This document shows positions 9,501-16,863 of a DNA stretch of 36,902 nucleotides, one piece after another. Each line of letters opens with the position of its first letter. The stretch's first letter is position 1. A model generated the notes under the pieces. That model was not told the origin of the DNA. It saw only the letters and a list, made by a program, of their open reading frames with translations, and did not search any database. The stretch is from Streptococcus mitis. Lineage in GTDB: Bacteria; Bacillota; Bacilli; Lactobacillales; Streptococcaceae. The translations under genes were made by a program, and so were the position numbers. The stretch lies in the NCBI RefSeq assembly GCF_946190065.1, contig NZ_CAMHZD010000022.1, positions 1-36,902 on the forward strand, written 5' to 3'.

Positions 9501-10491
9501 CTCCTATATCTTTCGCATCACTTGTTCCACGAAAGGCTAATACTTGTGCAGTTCCATTTGGTAAATATAAGAAATCACTCTTAGTTTCATACAAGACAGC
9601 ATCTAGTCCACTGGAGGTATGATAACTTTTTTTCCTTTCCCAATAAGGCCCCAACTCCTTATTCATCATCATATACTCATAACGCGGCTTCCTATCACCA
9701 TTCTTTTTATATAACTCTGATTCTGCTAAGGGTTTCTTATTATCCAGCACTCTATCAATATAATTATCATCACGGTAAGACAATTCCATGAACATAATCA
9801 TATCGCGTTCACTGACATTCCATTTTAATTTTTCATCTGGCTTTTCTTTACTGTCAATAATACCATCACCATCAGTATCTTCTAGTAAGGGATGACTATT
9901 ATAGCCTACATATTTTTTCCCGCCTTTTTCATAAATATAAAGTTCTTCTTTATCCTTCAAGTAATCATCATCTGTATAGGCTTCTGGACTTAACTGAGGG
10001 CCGTTTAATAACAAACTATCAAGCTTATTGCCTTCTGAACCGATTACTCCTGCTTTTATTTGCTTAGCATACTCATCAGTTAATTCATACTTTTTAACCT
10101 CGGAAGGATTTGATGTTGCTCTCACCGCTGGAGTGCTTGACCTGTCTTCACCCGCCACGGAAGCCCTTGTGGTCAAGCTATTATTTTCTTTATCCCCAGA
10201 TGTCTCAAGTTCTGTAGTTCTTGTAGATATTATTGGAGTATCTTTTGGGGCTGGACTGGAGATATCATCTCGATTTTCTGGTGAATTTTGAGCCTCTTGT
10301 TTTTTCTCCACAGTAGGGGTCGAATTCTCCCTTTCAGAATTAACTCCTATCTCTGTTGCCAAATTATTTTCCGTAGAAGCCAGTACTCCCTGAGATGGTG
10401 TAAACAGGGTAATTCCTATTAATACCGAAGCCACTCCAACAGAAAACTTTCGAATCGAAAAACGTTGACGTTTATTAAAAATATCTTTCAT
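6547..10491 (-). CDS. LPXTG-anchored surface protein with lipase-like alpha/beta-hydrolase domain, G5-like and MucBP-like repeats
   Basis: This 1314-residue protein has a YSIRK-type signal (RFSIRKFSVGVASV, cleavage near residue 39), a Ser/Thr/Glu-rich linker to about 135, a DTDGDGIID calcium-binding-type motif at 205-213, and an alpha/beta-hydrolase domain (about 225-490) with the nucleophile elbow TGHSLGG centred on Ser369. Asp452 or Asp454 and His478 are plausible triad partners. About 530-1000 holds G5-like repeats, 1053-1140 and 1141-1228 are two nearly identical MucBP-like units, and LPNTG at 1281 is followed by a hydrophobic segment and KKKED, so sortase anchors it to the wall. The hydrolase resembles class 3 lipases or Mbeg1-like (DUF2974) proteins; substrate unknown. 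The start follows a weak GAAAG site. It probably acts as an exposed esterase or adhesin, an inference from architecture. Confidence 0.9.
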   Translation of the reverse strand: MKDIFNKRQRFSIRKFSVGVASVLIGITLFTPSQGVLASTENNLATEIGVNSERENSTPTVEKKQEAQNSPENRDDISSPAPKDTPIISTRTTELETSGDKENNSLTTRASVAGEDRSSTPAVRATSNPSEVKKYELTDEYAKQIKAGVIGSEGNKLDSLLLNGPQLSPEAYTDDDYLKDKEELYIYEKGGKKYVGYNSHPLLEDTDGDGIIDSKEKPDEKLKWNVSERDMIMFMELSYRDDNYIDRVLDNKKPLAESELYKKNGDRKPRYEYMMMNKELGPYWERKKSYHTSSGLDAVLYETKSDFLYLPNGTAQVLAFRGTSDAKDIGADIRLGTGSNPQQGKDAEDIMRELAKDKSITNLYLTGHSLGGYLVQRAMVEAYQLAYSDSRVMSPKEQRAYRNFYNNVLKKGTTFNAPKVVTSFISGREFWQKGLDSKKIAKSGKLTHYIVDNDSTIRKGVSNDSDVVINVGRTSGGHSSRSYFENDMINRRPEFISGKRISLDGTGYQDKKITTSKSVEKVGETAVYSKRGDDIIKSTTVSMKNPDTGQITKNTLDEVFKKDGAKSKVVVTPLEPSIRYEKDATKAKGEAKITVAGTPGTRTVTTTYTVNPTDGNLIPHEGKPVIKPSNPTVVKVPAKDEVEYLKEGDDVVKKTTTYSVNASTGSLTPTEKKEVFKKDGAKSKVVVTPLEPSVRYEKDSTKVKSEAKITVAGTPGTRTVTTTYTVNPTDGSLIPHEEPAVVVPSKPTVVKVPSKDEVEYLKEGDNVVKKTTTYEVNASTGALTTTVRKDIASPNGIKSKVVTKIIPVTTRYEADKTKDVGTNTVTNNGSEGKIVTTTSTLVNETNGTVTDGTPVVSRTEMVPKVVKVGAKDKIVETPIEPEVEYIKDVEKDFGTPDQRTEGEKGKAVTTTTYDVDPKDGHITEYLGNPVVTPAGKTIVKVGAKTKVERSKDPEGREVINTTTYEVDPKTGKVTPITVRTDGKSKEAKVELEQDPKTGDDTATPKKQDGSIYAPGTKVEVPDEDGKGKVPNSDLPDVEKPGTGTITEPGKPSLEVPNVTMFENGVLPDSIELPEIMIEVRWIGEDGNVLKPSLKTGNEKDAEHGSISGYEFVRTVIDENEPVMTHIFRKASGSTNPNTIPATLPKVTIFENGVLPDSIELPELMIEVRWIDEDGNVLKPSVKTGNEKDSEHGSISGYEFVRTVIDENEPVMTHIFRKASGSTNPNTIPVNPVTPDTNGNTGPDTSALTTPIPDSVTPNAKHENTTDTIDSGAKSNEFQNVLPNTGTESNATLASLGLLGLLSGFGLVVRKKKED
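6807..7334 (-). repeat. 264-bp tandem duplication encoding MucBP-like units
   Basis: Two adjacent copies (6807-7070 and 7071-7334) differ at only a few bases and encode 88-residue units with the blocks ENGVLPDSIELPE, IEVRWIxEDGNVLKPS and HGSISGYEFVRTVIDENEP. The near identity points to recent duplication or gene conversion. Confidence 0.9.
8140..8835 (-). repeat. 348-bp tandem duplication encoding G5-like units
   Basis: The landmark TTCATGTGGA occurs at 8281 and 8629, a 348-bp period (116 residues). Both copies encode the blocks KVVVTPLEPS, GTPGTRTVTTTYTVNPTDG and VEYLKEGD. Boundaries are approximate. The flanking G5-like units are more diverged. Confidence 0.85.
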
Positions 10492-10713
10492 TTTACCAAC
10501 TTTCTTTCTAACTATTTTTTTACAAAATAGAGGATTCTAATATTTTACATTGACAAAATACTAAACCGTTTCTTGACTAAAATTTTAGAGCTTTTCCTCT
10601 ACTTTGTCCTAAACTATCGCATTGATTTCTAATCATAGAAAATGGATTGCTTAATATTACTAAAATATCAGTAAAATATAAAAAAATGTAAATATTTCAC
10701 TTCTAACACTGCC

Positions 10714-10722
10714 ATTATACCA
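10714..10722 (-). promoter_or_regulatory. Extended -10 promoter of the lipase-like surface gene
   Basis: The minus strand reads TGGTATAAT (10722 to 10714), a consensus extended -10, with no good -35 at 16-18 bp. A start near 10706 would give a leader of about 215 nt. The same ATGGTATAAT element precedes the other YSIRK gene. Confidence 0.5.
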
Positions 10723-10774
10723 TAAAAATTCATAACACTCATATGTTTTAAAAAAGGTTTGTCAAAAAGCCTTT

Positions 10775-10829
10775 AAAATCAAAAAACACATAGTATCAAG
10801 TATTGAAAAAACTTGATACTATGTGTTTT
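10775..10829 (-). terminator. Terminator of the hprK-lgt operon
   Basis: A perfect 18-bp stem (10783-10800 with 10812-10829) with an 11-nt A-rich loop is followed on the minus strand by TTTTTTGATTTT. It lies about 60 bases beyond the stop codon of the YtxH-like gene. The flanking A and T runs would also let it work on the other strand. Confidence 0.85.
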
Positions 10830-10890
10830 ATTGTGAGAAGATTTACTTCATTTTTTCCTAGAATTGAGTTTTTGCCCAGTCTCGTCAAAT

Positions 10891-11286
10891 CTAGATTTTT
10901 TCTTCTTTGATATCAATAACAATCTCTTCTGATTCATCAAGAGTTTCGGCCTTTTCTTGCCATTGCTCCTTGAGATTATTGAATCGATCTTTTGATGCTT
11001 CTGTCGCTTGACGAGCACATGATTTGGCTTGAGCAAGGACACTGTCCACAGTGATTTCACCTGACTCAACCTGTTCTTTGGTTTTAAGAACAAAATCTGT
11101 AGCCTGCTCCTTGACTTCTGTCAGTTTTCCACAGACCTGCTCCTTGGCATACTCAGGATCTTCTCTCAAATCATCTAGAAAATCTTGAGCCTGACTGCAA
11201 ACTTGTTTGCCCTTGTCGCTTGTTAAAAACAAGGCGAGAGCTGCACCTGAAACGGTTCCTAAAAGGATTGAGGATAGTTTACCCAT
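10891..11286 (-). CDS. YtxH-domain protein
   Basis: This 131-residue protein starts with a short N-terminal hydrophobic segment (GKLSSILLGTVSGAALALFLTSDKGKQ), a glycine-containing membrane anchor typical of YtxH/general-stress family proteins, followed by a long charged helical tail (about 30-131). AGGAG lies upstream of ATG 11286. It is the last gene of the hprK-lgt-DUF948-YtxH unit, 15 bp after the DUF948 gene. Pairing of YtxH with DUF948 proteins is common in Firmicutes and suggests that the two work together at the membrane; the biochemical role is not known. It ends at the strong hairpin at 10783-10829. Confidence 0.85.
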   Translation of the reverse strand: MGKLSSILLGTVSGAALALFLTSDKGKQVCSQAQDFLDDLREDPEYAKEQVCGKLTEVKEQATDFVLKTKEQVESGEITVDSVLAQAKSCARQATEASKDRFNNLKEQWQEKAETLDESEEIVIDIKEEKI

Positions 11287-11301
11287 AAGAATTCTCCTTT
11301 T

Positions 11302-11685
11302 TTATTTTTTGAAAAATTTACTTGCTACACGAAGAGCTGACAAACTTGCACCAGTCTTAAGTGTTTTTGAACCAGCTGAAGAAGCTTTCTTGCTCAAGAC
11401 ACGCGCATGGTCATTGAGGTCTGAAACAGATAGAGATAAATCTGCCACTGCACTAAAGAGTGGATCAATCGTTGCCACCTTGACATTGATATCATCTGCC
11501 AAGACATTGACCTTAGCCAGCAATTCATTGGTATGATGCAAGGTCACATCCACATCTGAAGTCAAGGTTTTAATCGTCTTCTCTGTTTCATCGATAACAC
11601 GTCCAAGCTTTTGTACAGTAATGATTAAATACACTAAAAATACAATCAAAGCAAGGGCTACAAGAATATATGCAACTTCTAACAT
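11302..11685 (-). CDS. DUF948 membrane-anchored protein
   Basis: The 127-residue protein has one N-terminal membrane segment (residues 3-23, VAYILVALALIVFLVYLIITV), then a mostly alpha-helical amphipathic region with heptad-like spacing (about 25-110) and a basic C-terminus (RVASKFFKK). This is the DUF948 layout. ATG 11685 directly follows the lgt stop codon (no gap), with its AGGAGG inside the last codons of lgt, so translation is probably coupled. Function unknown; the distribution and helical form suggest a membrane-tethered coiled-coil partner of the next gene product. Confidence 0.85.
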   Translation of the reverse strand: MLEVAYILVALALIVFLVYLIITVQKLGRVIDETEKTIKTLTSDVDVTLHHTNELLAKVNVLADDINVKVATIDPLFSAVADLSLSVSDLNDHARVLSKKASSAGSKTLKTGASLSALRVASKFFKK

Positions 11686-12474
11686 TTAGTTTTCCTCCTC
11701 TGTAATATAGTAAGGGGCCTTCTTTCGATTTTGATATAGAATGATAAAAATACCCAGTCCGATAAGAACAACTGAAAGCCATTGAGACACTCGAAGACCA
11801 AAGAACATGAGACTATCTGTCCGCATGCCTTCGATGACCATACGACCGAAACCATACCAAATCAAGTAAAAGGCAGTGATATGACCTCGTCTGAGACTCT
11901 TCCATTTTCGTCTGAATATCAAAATTAAAGTAAATCCAAGTAGATTCCATAGAGACTCATAAAGGAAGGTCGGTTGACGGTAGCTCCCCTCAATATACAT
12001 CTGGTCACGGATAAAACCAGGTAGATAATCCAGATTATCCACTGCTGCACCATAAGCTTCTTGGTTAAAGAAATTACCCCAGCGACCTAAACTTTGAGCA
12101 ATCATGACGCTAGGCGCCGCAATGTCTAGAAAATCCCAAGTATTGATGAGCTTACGATCAGCAAAGATATAGAGTACAATAGCCCCAGTTATCAAACCAC
12201 CGTAAATAGCCAAACCACCATTCCAAATGGCAAAAATTTCTCCCAAGTTCTGACTATAGTAATCAAAACGGAAAATAACATAATAGAGACGTGCTCCTAA
12301 AATAGCCAAAGGAAAAGCTATCAGGATGAAATCTAAAATATCGTCTGGTATGATCTTCTTTCTAGGTGCTTCTTTCATGGTCAAATAAACCGCAAGAATC
12401 AAGCCTGTCACAATACACAAGGCATACCAACGAATGGCTAGAGGGCCTAGATGAATAGCAATTGGATCAAGCAT
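11686..12474 (-). CDS. lgt: Prolipoprotein diacylglyceryl transferase
   Basis: Lgt moves a diacylglyceryl group from phosphatidylglycerol to the lipobox cysteine of prolipoproteins in the cytoplasmic membrane, the first step of lipoprotein maturation. The 262-residue product has about seven membrane segments and the Lgt signature [14 protein letters not shown], with its arginine near residue 131. The open frame extends upstream to a TTG at 12495, but the ATG at 12474 ([10 protein letters not shown]) fits the family and overlaps the end of hprK by 8 bp, which implies translational coupling. It is followed without a gap by the DUF948 gene. Confidence 0.96.
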   Translation of the reverse strand: MLDPIAIHLGPLAIRWYALCIVTGLILAVYLTMKEAPRKKIIPDDILDFILIAFPLAILGARLYYVIFRFDYYSQNLGEIFAIWNGGLAIYGGLITGAIVLYIFADRKLINTWDFLDIAAPSVMIAQSLGRWGNFFNQEAYGAAVDNLDYLPGFIRDQMYIEGSYRQPTFLYESLWNLLGFTLILIFRRKWKSLRRGHITAFYLIWYGFGRMVIEGMRTDSLMFFGLRVSQWLSVVLIGLGIFIILYQNRKKAPYYITEEEN

Positions 12475-13402
12475 TAGGCACCTCGTTTTGAGCAATAAGA
12501 TTGGTCAAGCGTTCTTCGAACAAACGAGTCGCATCAAAGCCCATTTCCTTGGCACGATAATTCATGGCAGCAGCCTCAATCACAACAGAAATATTACGAC
12601 CTGTTTTAACTGGAATACGAATACGAGGAATAGATACGCCAGAAATTTCAAGTTCCTCTGCATTGTTTCCAAGACGATCAAAAGTTTTATGTGTATCGTA
12701 ATTTTCCAAATAAACAGCCAACTGGACTTGTGAAGAATCCTTGACGGCACTCGCACCGTAGAGGCTCATAACATCGATAATCCCAACCCCACGAATTTCA
12801 ATCAGGTGTCTCAAGATTTCAGCCGGTTCACCCCAAAGGGTAATCTCGTCCTTGGCAAAGATGTCTACGCGATCATCTGCTACCAAGCGGTGACCACGTT
12901 TGACAAGCTCTAGACCTGTCTCACTTTTACCAATTCCACTATCGCCCTGAATCAAGACACCCATACCATAGATATCCATCAAGACACCGTGCACACTGGT
13001 ACGTTCTGCCAAACGAGAATCCAAATAGCTAGATAACTCTCCAGACAATCGACTGGTCGCCGTACGGCTAGTTAAAATAGCAATCTTACATTCTCTAGCT
13101 GCCTTTAGCATCTCCTCAGGAACCACCAAACCACGAGCAACAATAACCGCAGGTGTCTCAGGTAGAAACATTTTTTTCAAGACTTGGTAACGGTTGTGAG
13201 AGGACATCGAAACGAGATAGGACCACTCCTTCATTCCCAAGAGCTGGATTCGCTCAGGCGTATAATAGTCAAAATAGCCCGTCATTTCAAGACCAGGTCG
13301 CGTAATGTCCGCGGTATTAATTTCCTTTTCAAGTAATTCTGGTTCGCCATAGACAATGTCTAGTCTAAGCTTTTCAATCACTTCTTTTACTAAAACCGAC
13401 AT
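12467..13402 (-). CDS. hprK: HPr kinase/phosphorylase
   Basis: This bifunctional enzyme phosphorylates and dephosphorylates HPr on a regulatory serine and so sets the level of the CcpA corepressor, the centre of carbon catabolite control. The 311-residue protein has the HPrK N-terminal domain, the P-loop GDSGIGKS at residues 153-160 and the C-terminal signature region ([13 protein letters not shown]). The frame could begin at ATG 13417, but GGAGG at 13408-13412 overlaps those first codons and sits correctly for ATG 13402 (MSVLVKEV), matching known streptococcal HprK length. First gene of the operon with lgt. Confidence 0.97.
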   Translation of the reverse strand: MSVLVKEVIEKLRLDIVYGEPELLEKEINTADITRPGLEMTGYFDYYTPERIQLLGMKEWSYLVSMSSHNRYQVLKKMFLPETPAVIVARGLVVPEEMLKAARECKIAILTSRTATSRLSGELSSYLDSRLAERTSVHGVLMDIYGMGVLIQGDSGIGKSETGLELVKRGHRLVADDRVDIFAKDEITLWGEPAEILRHLIEIRGVGIIDVMSLYGASAVKDSSQVQLAVYLENYDTHKTFDRLGNNAEELEISGVSIPRIRIPVKTGRNISVVIEAAAMNYRAKEMGFDATRLFEERLTNLIAQNEVPNA

Positions 13403-13433
13403 CATTTCCTCCTTCAATCGAGTTCTTTTTACT

Positions 13434-13442
13434 ATTATATCA
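13434..13442 (-). promoter_or_regulatory. Promoter of the hprK operon
   Basis: The minus strand carries an extended -10, TGATATAAT (13442 to 13434), with no convincing -35. Predicted start near 13427, about 25 nt before ATG 13402. Confidence 0.55.
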
Positions 13443-13490
13443 AATTGTCCTTAGAAGTTTCAGATTTTTGCAGGCTTTGAAGTATTTATT

Positions 13491-13643
13491 TATACTCAAT
13501 GAAAATCAAAGAGCAAACTAGGAAACTAGCCGCAGGTTGCTCAAAACACTGTTTTGAGGTTGTAGATGAAACTGACGAAGTCAGTAACATATATACGGCA
13601 AGGCGACGTTGACATGGTTTGAATTTGATTTTCGAAGAGTATT
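13491..13643 (-). repeat. BOX element (boxA-boxB-boxC)
   Basis: This 153-bp element has the pneumococcal BOX termini (TACTCAATGAAAATCAAAG on the left, TTCGAAGAGTATTA on the right), the TACGGCAAGGCGACG core of boxA and the inner inverted repeat CTGACGAAGTCAG of boxB. Its length fits one boxA, one boxB and one boxC, with boxA to the right. It lies between the rpsU terminator and the hprK promoter. Confidence 0.93.
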
Positions 13644-13675
13644 AAAAGAAAAAAGACTAGATTTCTCCAGCCTTT
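13644..13675 (-). terminator. rpsU terminator
   Basis: On the minus strand a 9-bp stem with two G-U pairs (13667-13675 with 13652-13660), loop of 6, is followed by a TTTTTTC tail. It starts 10 bases after the rpsU stop codon. Confidence 0.7.
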
Positions 13676-13684
13676 CATTTCTAA

Positions 13685-13861
13685 TTAGAATTTTTTACGT
13701 TTACGAGCTGCTTCTGATTTACGTTTACGTTTTACAGAAGGTTTTTCATAGAATTCACGTTTGCGTGTTTCTTGAAGAGTACCAGCTTTAGTAACCGCAC
13801 GTTTGAAACGACGAAGTGCGTCGTCAAGAGATTCATTCTTACGTACTACTGTTTTAGACAT
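13685..13861 (-). CDS. rpsU: 30S ribosomal protein S21
   Basis: The 58-residue, very basic protein ([19 protein letters not shown] at the start, [13 protein letters not shown] at the end) is S21, a late-assembly protein of the small ribosomal subunit near the anti-Shine-Dalgarno region. An in-frame TTG upstream (13885) exists, but ATG 13861 with GGGAG seven bases upstream matches S21 of relatives. It has its own near-consensus promoter and terminator, so it is probably transcribed alone and strongly. Confidence 0.97.
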
Positions 13862-13895
13862 TTTTTTCACTCCCTTCAAGTTCAAGATCTATTCT

Positions 13896-13924
13896 ATTTT
13901 ACACGTAAAAGTAATAATTGTCAA
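13896..13924 (-). promoter_or_regulatory. rpsU promoter
   Basis: TTGACA (13924 to 13919), a 17-bp spacer, then TAAAAT (13901 to 13896) on the minus strand. Predicted start near 13889, giving a leader of about 28 nt. Confidence 0.85.
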
Positions 13925-14012
13925 GAAAAAATCCGGTTTAATTTTGATTTTTTCTTCCATTTATACAAGAGTTTAAAGCACTCAGATAGAAGAAACTGAA
14001 GGGTTTCGTTTT

Positions 14013-14720
14013 TTATTTTTCAAGTAGGCTGAGCGCTTCTGCATCTGCAATGATGGTCACATCAGGGTGATTTTGGAGGCCACTTGCTGGTAGGTTCTCA
14101 GTCACTGGGCCAGACACTGTTCCTGCAATGGCTTCTGCTTTCGACTCACCGTAAGCAAAGAGAAGGATTGACTTGGCATCCAAGATATTTTTAATCCCCA
14201 TTGAAATGGCTTGGGTTGGAACATCTTCAATCTTATCAAAGAAGCGAGCATTGGCTTCGATAGTAGACTGGTCAAGTTCTACTAGATGTGTTTGACTGTT
14301 AAATGGAGTACCAGGCTCATTAAAGCCGATATGTCCATTGCGACCAATTCCTAAGATTTGCAGGTCAACTGGATGGTCAGCCAAAATTTGGTTGTAGCGT
14401 TCAACTTCAGCTTCAGCATTGTCCTTAACACCACGAGGTAAGAAACTTTCTTTAAATGGTTTTTGGTTAAACAAGTTTTCTTGCATGAAGTAACGATAAG
14501 ACTGTGGATTATCTCCATCAAGTCCTACATACTCATCAAGGTTGACACTGGTTAGATTTGAAAAATCAAGGTCACTTTCAACAATTTCCTTGTAAAATTC
14601 AAGTGGGCTACTTCCTGTCGCAAGTCCTAGGGTTTGAGCTCCATTGGCCAATTTTTCCTTCAAAATCTCAAAAGCAACTTTTCCACCTTCGATTTGGTTT
14701 TCCACTTTAATAACTTTCAT
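14013..14720 (-). CDS. nagB: Glucosamine-6-phosphate deaminase
   Basis: NagB converts glucosamine-6-phosphate to fructose-6-phosphate and ammonia, feeding amino sugars into glycolysis. The 235-residue protein shows the NagB motifs LGLATGSSP near the N-terminus, NLDEYVGL (about 60-67) and [13 protein letters not shown] with catalytic His130. Start ATG 14720 follows GGAGG. It is a single gene divergent from queA. A NagR-type operator fills the spacer of its promoter, so induction by amino sugars is expected. I found no strong terminator between nagB and rpsU, only weak inverted repeats, so some read-through into rpsU is possible. Confidence 0.96.
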   Translation of the reverse strand: MKVIKVENQIEGGKVAFEILKEKLANGAQTLGLATGSSPLEFYKEIVESDLDFSNLTSVNLDEYVGLDGDNPQSYRYFMQENLFNQKPFKESFLPRGVKDNAEAEVERYNQILADHPVDLQILGIGRNGHIGFNEPGTPFNSQTHLVELDQSTIEANARFFDKIEDVPTQAISMGIKNILDAKSILLFAYGESKAEAIAGTVSGPVTENLPASGLQNHPDVTIIADAEALSLLEK

Positions 14721-14749
14721 CTTTTTATCCTCCGTTTCAATCTATATTT

Positions 14750-14778
14750 ATTATATGGTATAGACCAATTTTTGTCAA
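14750..14778 (-). promoter_or_regulatory. nagB promoter
   Basis: Perfect consensus on the minus strand: TTGACA (14778 to 14773), 17-bp spacer, TATAAT (14755 to 14750). Predicted start near 14743. Confidence 0.88.
14756..14767. promoter_or_regulatory. NagR (GntR-family) dre-type operator in the nagB promoter
   Basis: TGGTATAGACCA on the plus strand matches the core of the amino-sugar repressor site (YvoA/NagR type) and occupies most of the spacer between -35 and -10, so a bound repressor would block RNA polymerase. Glucosamine-6-phosphate-type ligands are known to release repressors of this family. Confidence 0.75.
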
Positions 14779-14825
14779 GTGAAAACGATTTAATTTCTAA
14801 AAAAAGAGCGACTATACTTGAAACA

Positions 14826-14834
14826 TGTTATAAT
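14826..14834 (+). promoter_or_regulatory. queA promoter
   Basis: Extended -10 TGTTATAAT (14826-14834) with no clear -35. Predicted start near 14841. Confidence 0.6.
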
Positions 14835-14870
14835 GGATAAGATTAGAACTTAGAAAGAATGAACAGATAT

Positions 14871-15899
14871 ATGAATACAGCTGATTTTGATTTCCACTTA
14901 CCCGAGGAATTAATTGCCCAAACACCTCTTGAAAAACGGGACGCCTCTAAACTCCTCATTGTCAACCGTGAGACCGGAGAAATGCAGGATAAGCACTTCC
15001 ACTCTATTATTGATATGCTGGAACCTGGCGATGCTCTTGTTATGAACGACACCCGAGTTCTTCCTGCCCGACTCTATGGTCAAAAGGAAGAAACTGGAGG
15101 TCATGTAGAGCTTCTCCTGCTCAAAAACACTAGTGGAGATGAGTGGGAAGTTCTGGCTAAACCTGCCAAACGCCTCAAGGTCGGGACTCGTGTTAGATTT
15201 GGTGATGGCCGTCTCAGCGCTGTTGTTACGGAAGAATTGACTCACGGGGGCCGCATTGTCCGCTTTGAATACCAAGGAATTTTCCTAGAAGTCTTAGAAA
15301 GTCTGGGAGAAATGCCATTACCACCTTATATCCACGAAAAATTGGATGACCGTGAACGTTATCAAACTGTTTACGCCAAGGAAAGTGGCTCTGCTGCAGC
15401 ACCTACTGCTGGTCTTCATTTCACCAAAGAACTGCTGGCAGAAATCCAAGCTAAGGGTGTTCATCTAGTCTATCTAACTCTTCATGTCGGACTCGGAACC
15501 TTTAGACCTGTTTCAGTTGACAATCTGGACGAACACGAAATGCACTCAGAATTCTACCAGCTTTCTGAGGAAGCTGCTGCCACCCTTCGCTCTGTCAAGG
15601 AAAATGGAGGCCGTGTCATCGCTGTCGGAACCACTTCTATCCGCACCTTGGAGACTATTGGTTCCAAGTTTGATGGGCAAATCCAAGCAGATTCTGGCTG
15701 GACCAATATCTTTATCAAACCCGGCTATGAATGGAAGGTCGTAGATGCCTTCTCAACCAACTTCCACCTGCCAAAATCAACTCTGGTCATGTTGGTTTCT
15801 GCCTTTGCAGGTCGCGAATTAGTCTTAGATGCCTACCACCATGCCATCCAAGAACACTACCGCTTCTTTAGTTTTGGCGATGCCATGTTTATCTATTAA
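14871..15899 (+). CDS. queA: S-adenosylmethionine:tRNA ribosyltransferase-isomerase
   Basis: QueA transfers and isomerises the ribosyl part of S-adenosylmethionine onto 7-aminomethyl-7-deazaguanine in tRNA, making epoxyqueuosine at wobble position 34. From ATG 14871 ([17 protein letters not shown]) the protein has 342 residues, the usual length, with QueA blocks [20 protein letters not shown] and a C-terminal [16 protein letters not shown]. An in-frame ATG at 14859 would add four residues; neither start has a good Shine-Dalgarno site (AGAAAG at 14852-14857 is too close to the first and far from the second), so family length decided. It is the only gene in its transcript, ending at a bidirectional hairpin. 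Confidence 0.95.
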   Translation: MNTADFDFHLPEELIAQTPLEKRDASKLLIVNRETGEMQDKHFHSIIDMLEPGDALVMNDTRVLPARLYGQKEETGGHVELLLLKNTSGDEWEVLAKPAKRLKVGTRVRFGDGRLSAVVTEELTHGGRIVRFEYQGIFLEVLESLGEMPLPPYIHEKLDDRERYQTVYAKESGSAAAPTAGLHFTKELLAEIQAKGVHLVYLTLHVGLGTFRPVSVDNLDEHEMHSEFYQLSEEAAATLRSVKENGGRVIAVGTTSIRTLETIGSKFDGQIQADSGWTNIFIKPGYEWKVVDAFSTNFHLPKSTLVMLVSAFAGRELVLDAYHHAIQEHYRFFSFGDAMFIY

Positions 15900-15911
15900 T
15901 TTCATAATGAA

Positions 15912-15960
15912 AAAACGCATATTATCAGGCAATAAAACCTTGATAGTATGCGTTTTGTTA
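15912..15960. terminator. Bidirectional terminator between queA and the YihY gene
   Basis: Stem of about 18 bp (15912-15929 with 15938-15956, one bulge and one mismatch) flanked by A-rich and T-rich ends, located between two converging genes. Its sequence is closely related to the hairpin at 10783-10829. Confidence 0.85.
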
Positions 15961-15975
15961 TGGATAAAGAAGGTG

Positions 15976-16836
15976 TTAGTCTTTTCCCAAGCTCGAATCT
16001 TTCAAACTCTGAACACTGGCATTAATCACCGCGCCGACAATCAAAATCTTAGCGATGAGAATAAACCAGAACATCATGACCACCACGACGACGGAACTGA
16101 ACAAACGGACGTCCACTAGGTGATTGACATAATTGTTGACATAGACTGAAAAGATATTGAGCAGTAAGGCCAGAGTCAACAAGACAAAGGCACTACCTGG
16201 TAATACATGTTGAATCCGTCGCACCTTGACATTGGGCAGAAAATAATAAAGCATGATCAAGATAGCAAAAATCAAGGCATAGACCAAGGGGCCTGTCAGG
16301 TCTTGCAGATAATCAAAGAGAGGACCATCCGATTTCCAATAGCTTTTGACAAGGTTGAGAAGCATGCGACCAAAGACACTCAGAAAAAGAGCTAAGGCAA
16401 AGAGAATCTGCAGACCAAAACTGACAAACAAACTCATGAGCTGATGGGAAATCATTCCACGATTTTTTGCTACTCCGTAAGCTTTATTAAAGGCTTTCTG
16501 CAGAAAGTTCATGGATTTTGAAAAGGTCCAGAGGGCTGACAAAACCGCAAAACTCAATAAGCCTGTTGAAGGTTGGGTTAGCACCTCTGTAATAATCTTT
16601 GCAACCACATCATACATGGTATCGGGCAAGAATTCATTAACAACCTTCAAAAAATTAGAAACTGGAATCTGAAAATAAGGGAGGATATTGACCACCACCA
16701 AAAGCAGGGGAAAAATCGAAATCAACCAATAGTAGGCTACTGCGACACTGGTCAACTCACTATCTGATGCTTGATAATAATGTAAAAAAGCTTTTACTAA
16801 AGGCTTGTCTATCAGCTCTTTCCACCACTTCTTCAT
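15976..16836 (-). CDS. YihY/BrkB-family membrane protein
   Basis: The 286-residue protein has about six membrane segments and the YihY/virulence factor BrkB layout, including the early block VAVAYYWLISIFPLLLVV and the mid-protein LWTFSKSMNFLQKAFNKAYG. The family (formerly suggested to be RNase BN) is now regarded as inner-membrane proteins of uncertain transport function. The frame extends to a GTG at 16851, but that codon overlaps the ribosome-binding site GAAGGAG, which is correctly placed for ATG 16836. It is the last gene of the run that begins at 20665, 27 bp behind the antiporter gene. Confidence 0.9.
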   Translation of the reverse strand: MKKWWKELIDKPLVKAFLHYYQASDSELTSVAVAYYWLISIFPLLLVVVNILPYFQIPVSNFLKVVNEFLPDTMYDVVAKIITEVLTQPSTGLLSFAVLSALWTFSKSMNFLQKAFNKAYGVAKNRGMISHQLMSLFVSFGLQILFALALFLSVFGRMLLNLVKSYWKSDGPLFDYLQDLTGPLVYALIFAILIMLYYFLPNVKVRRIQHVLPGSAFVLLTLALLLNIFSVYVNNYVNHLVDVRLFSSVVVVVMMFWFILIAKILIVGAVINASVQSLKDSSLGKD

Positions 16837-16863
16837 ATCATACTCCTTCACTTATAATCTTGA

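Larger units (their letters stand above)
10492..10890. other. Intergenic region upstream of the lipase-like surface gene
   Basis: This 399-bp stretch carries the leader and promoter of the minus-strand gene starting at 10491 and the terminator hairpin of the hprK operon at 10783-10829. The leader is AT-rich with a short palindrome (CTAAAATTTTAG, about 10577-10588). I see no gene in it. Confidence 0.65.

Noticed and set aside
10760-10765. TTGACA as -35 of the lipase-like gene
   Set aside because: It is 40 bp from the TATAAT at 10714-10719 and has no -10 at 16-18 bp.
13925-14010. Inverted repeats after nagB as a terminator (GAAAAAATC/GATTTTTTC at 13925-13954, GAAAC/GTTTC near 13998-14008)
   Set aside because: The first is AT-only in its stem and the second is five base pairs without a following T run; neither is convincing.
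16837-16851. GTG 16851 as start of the YihY gene
   Set aside because: The codons after it contain the ribosome-binding site GAAGGAG that serves ATG 16836.
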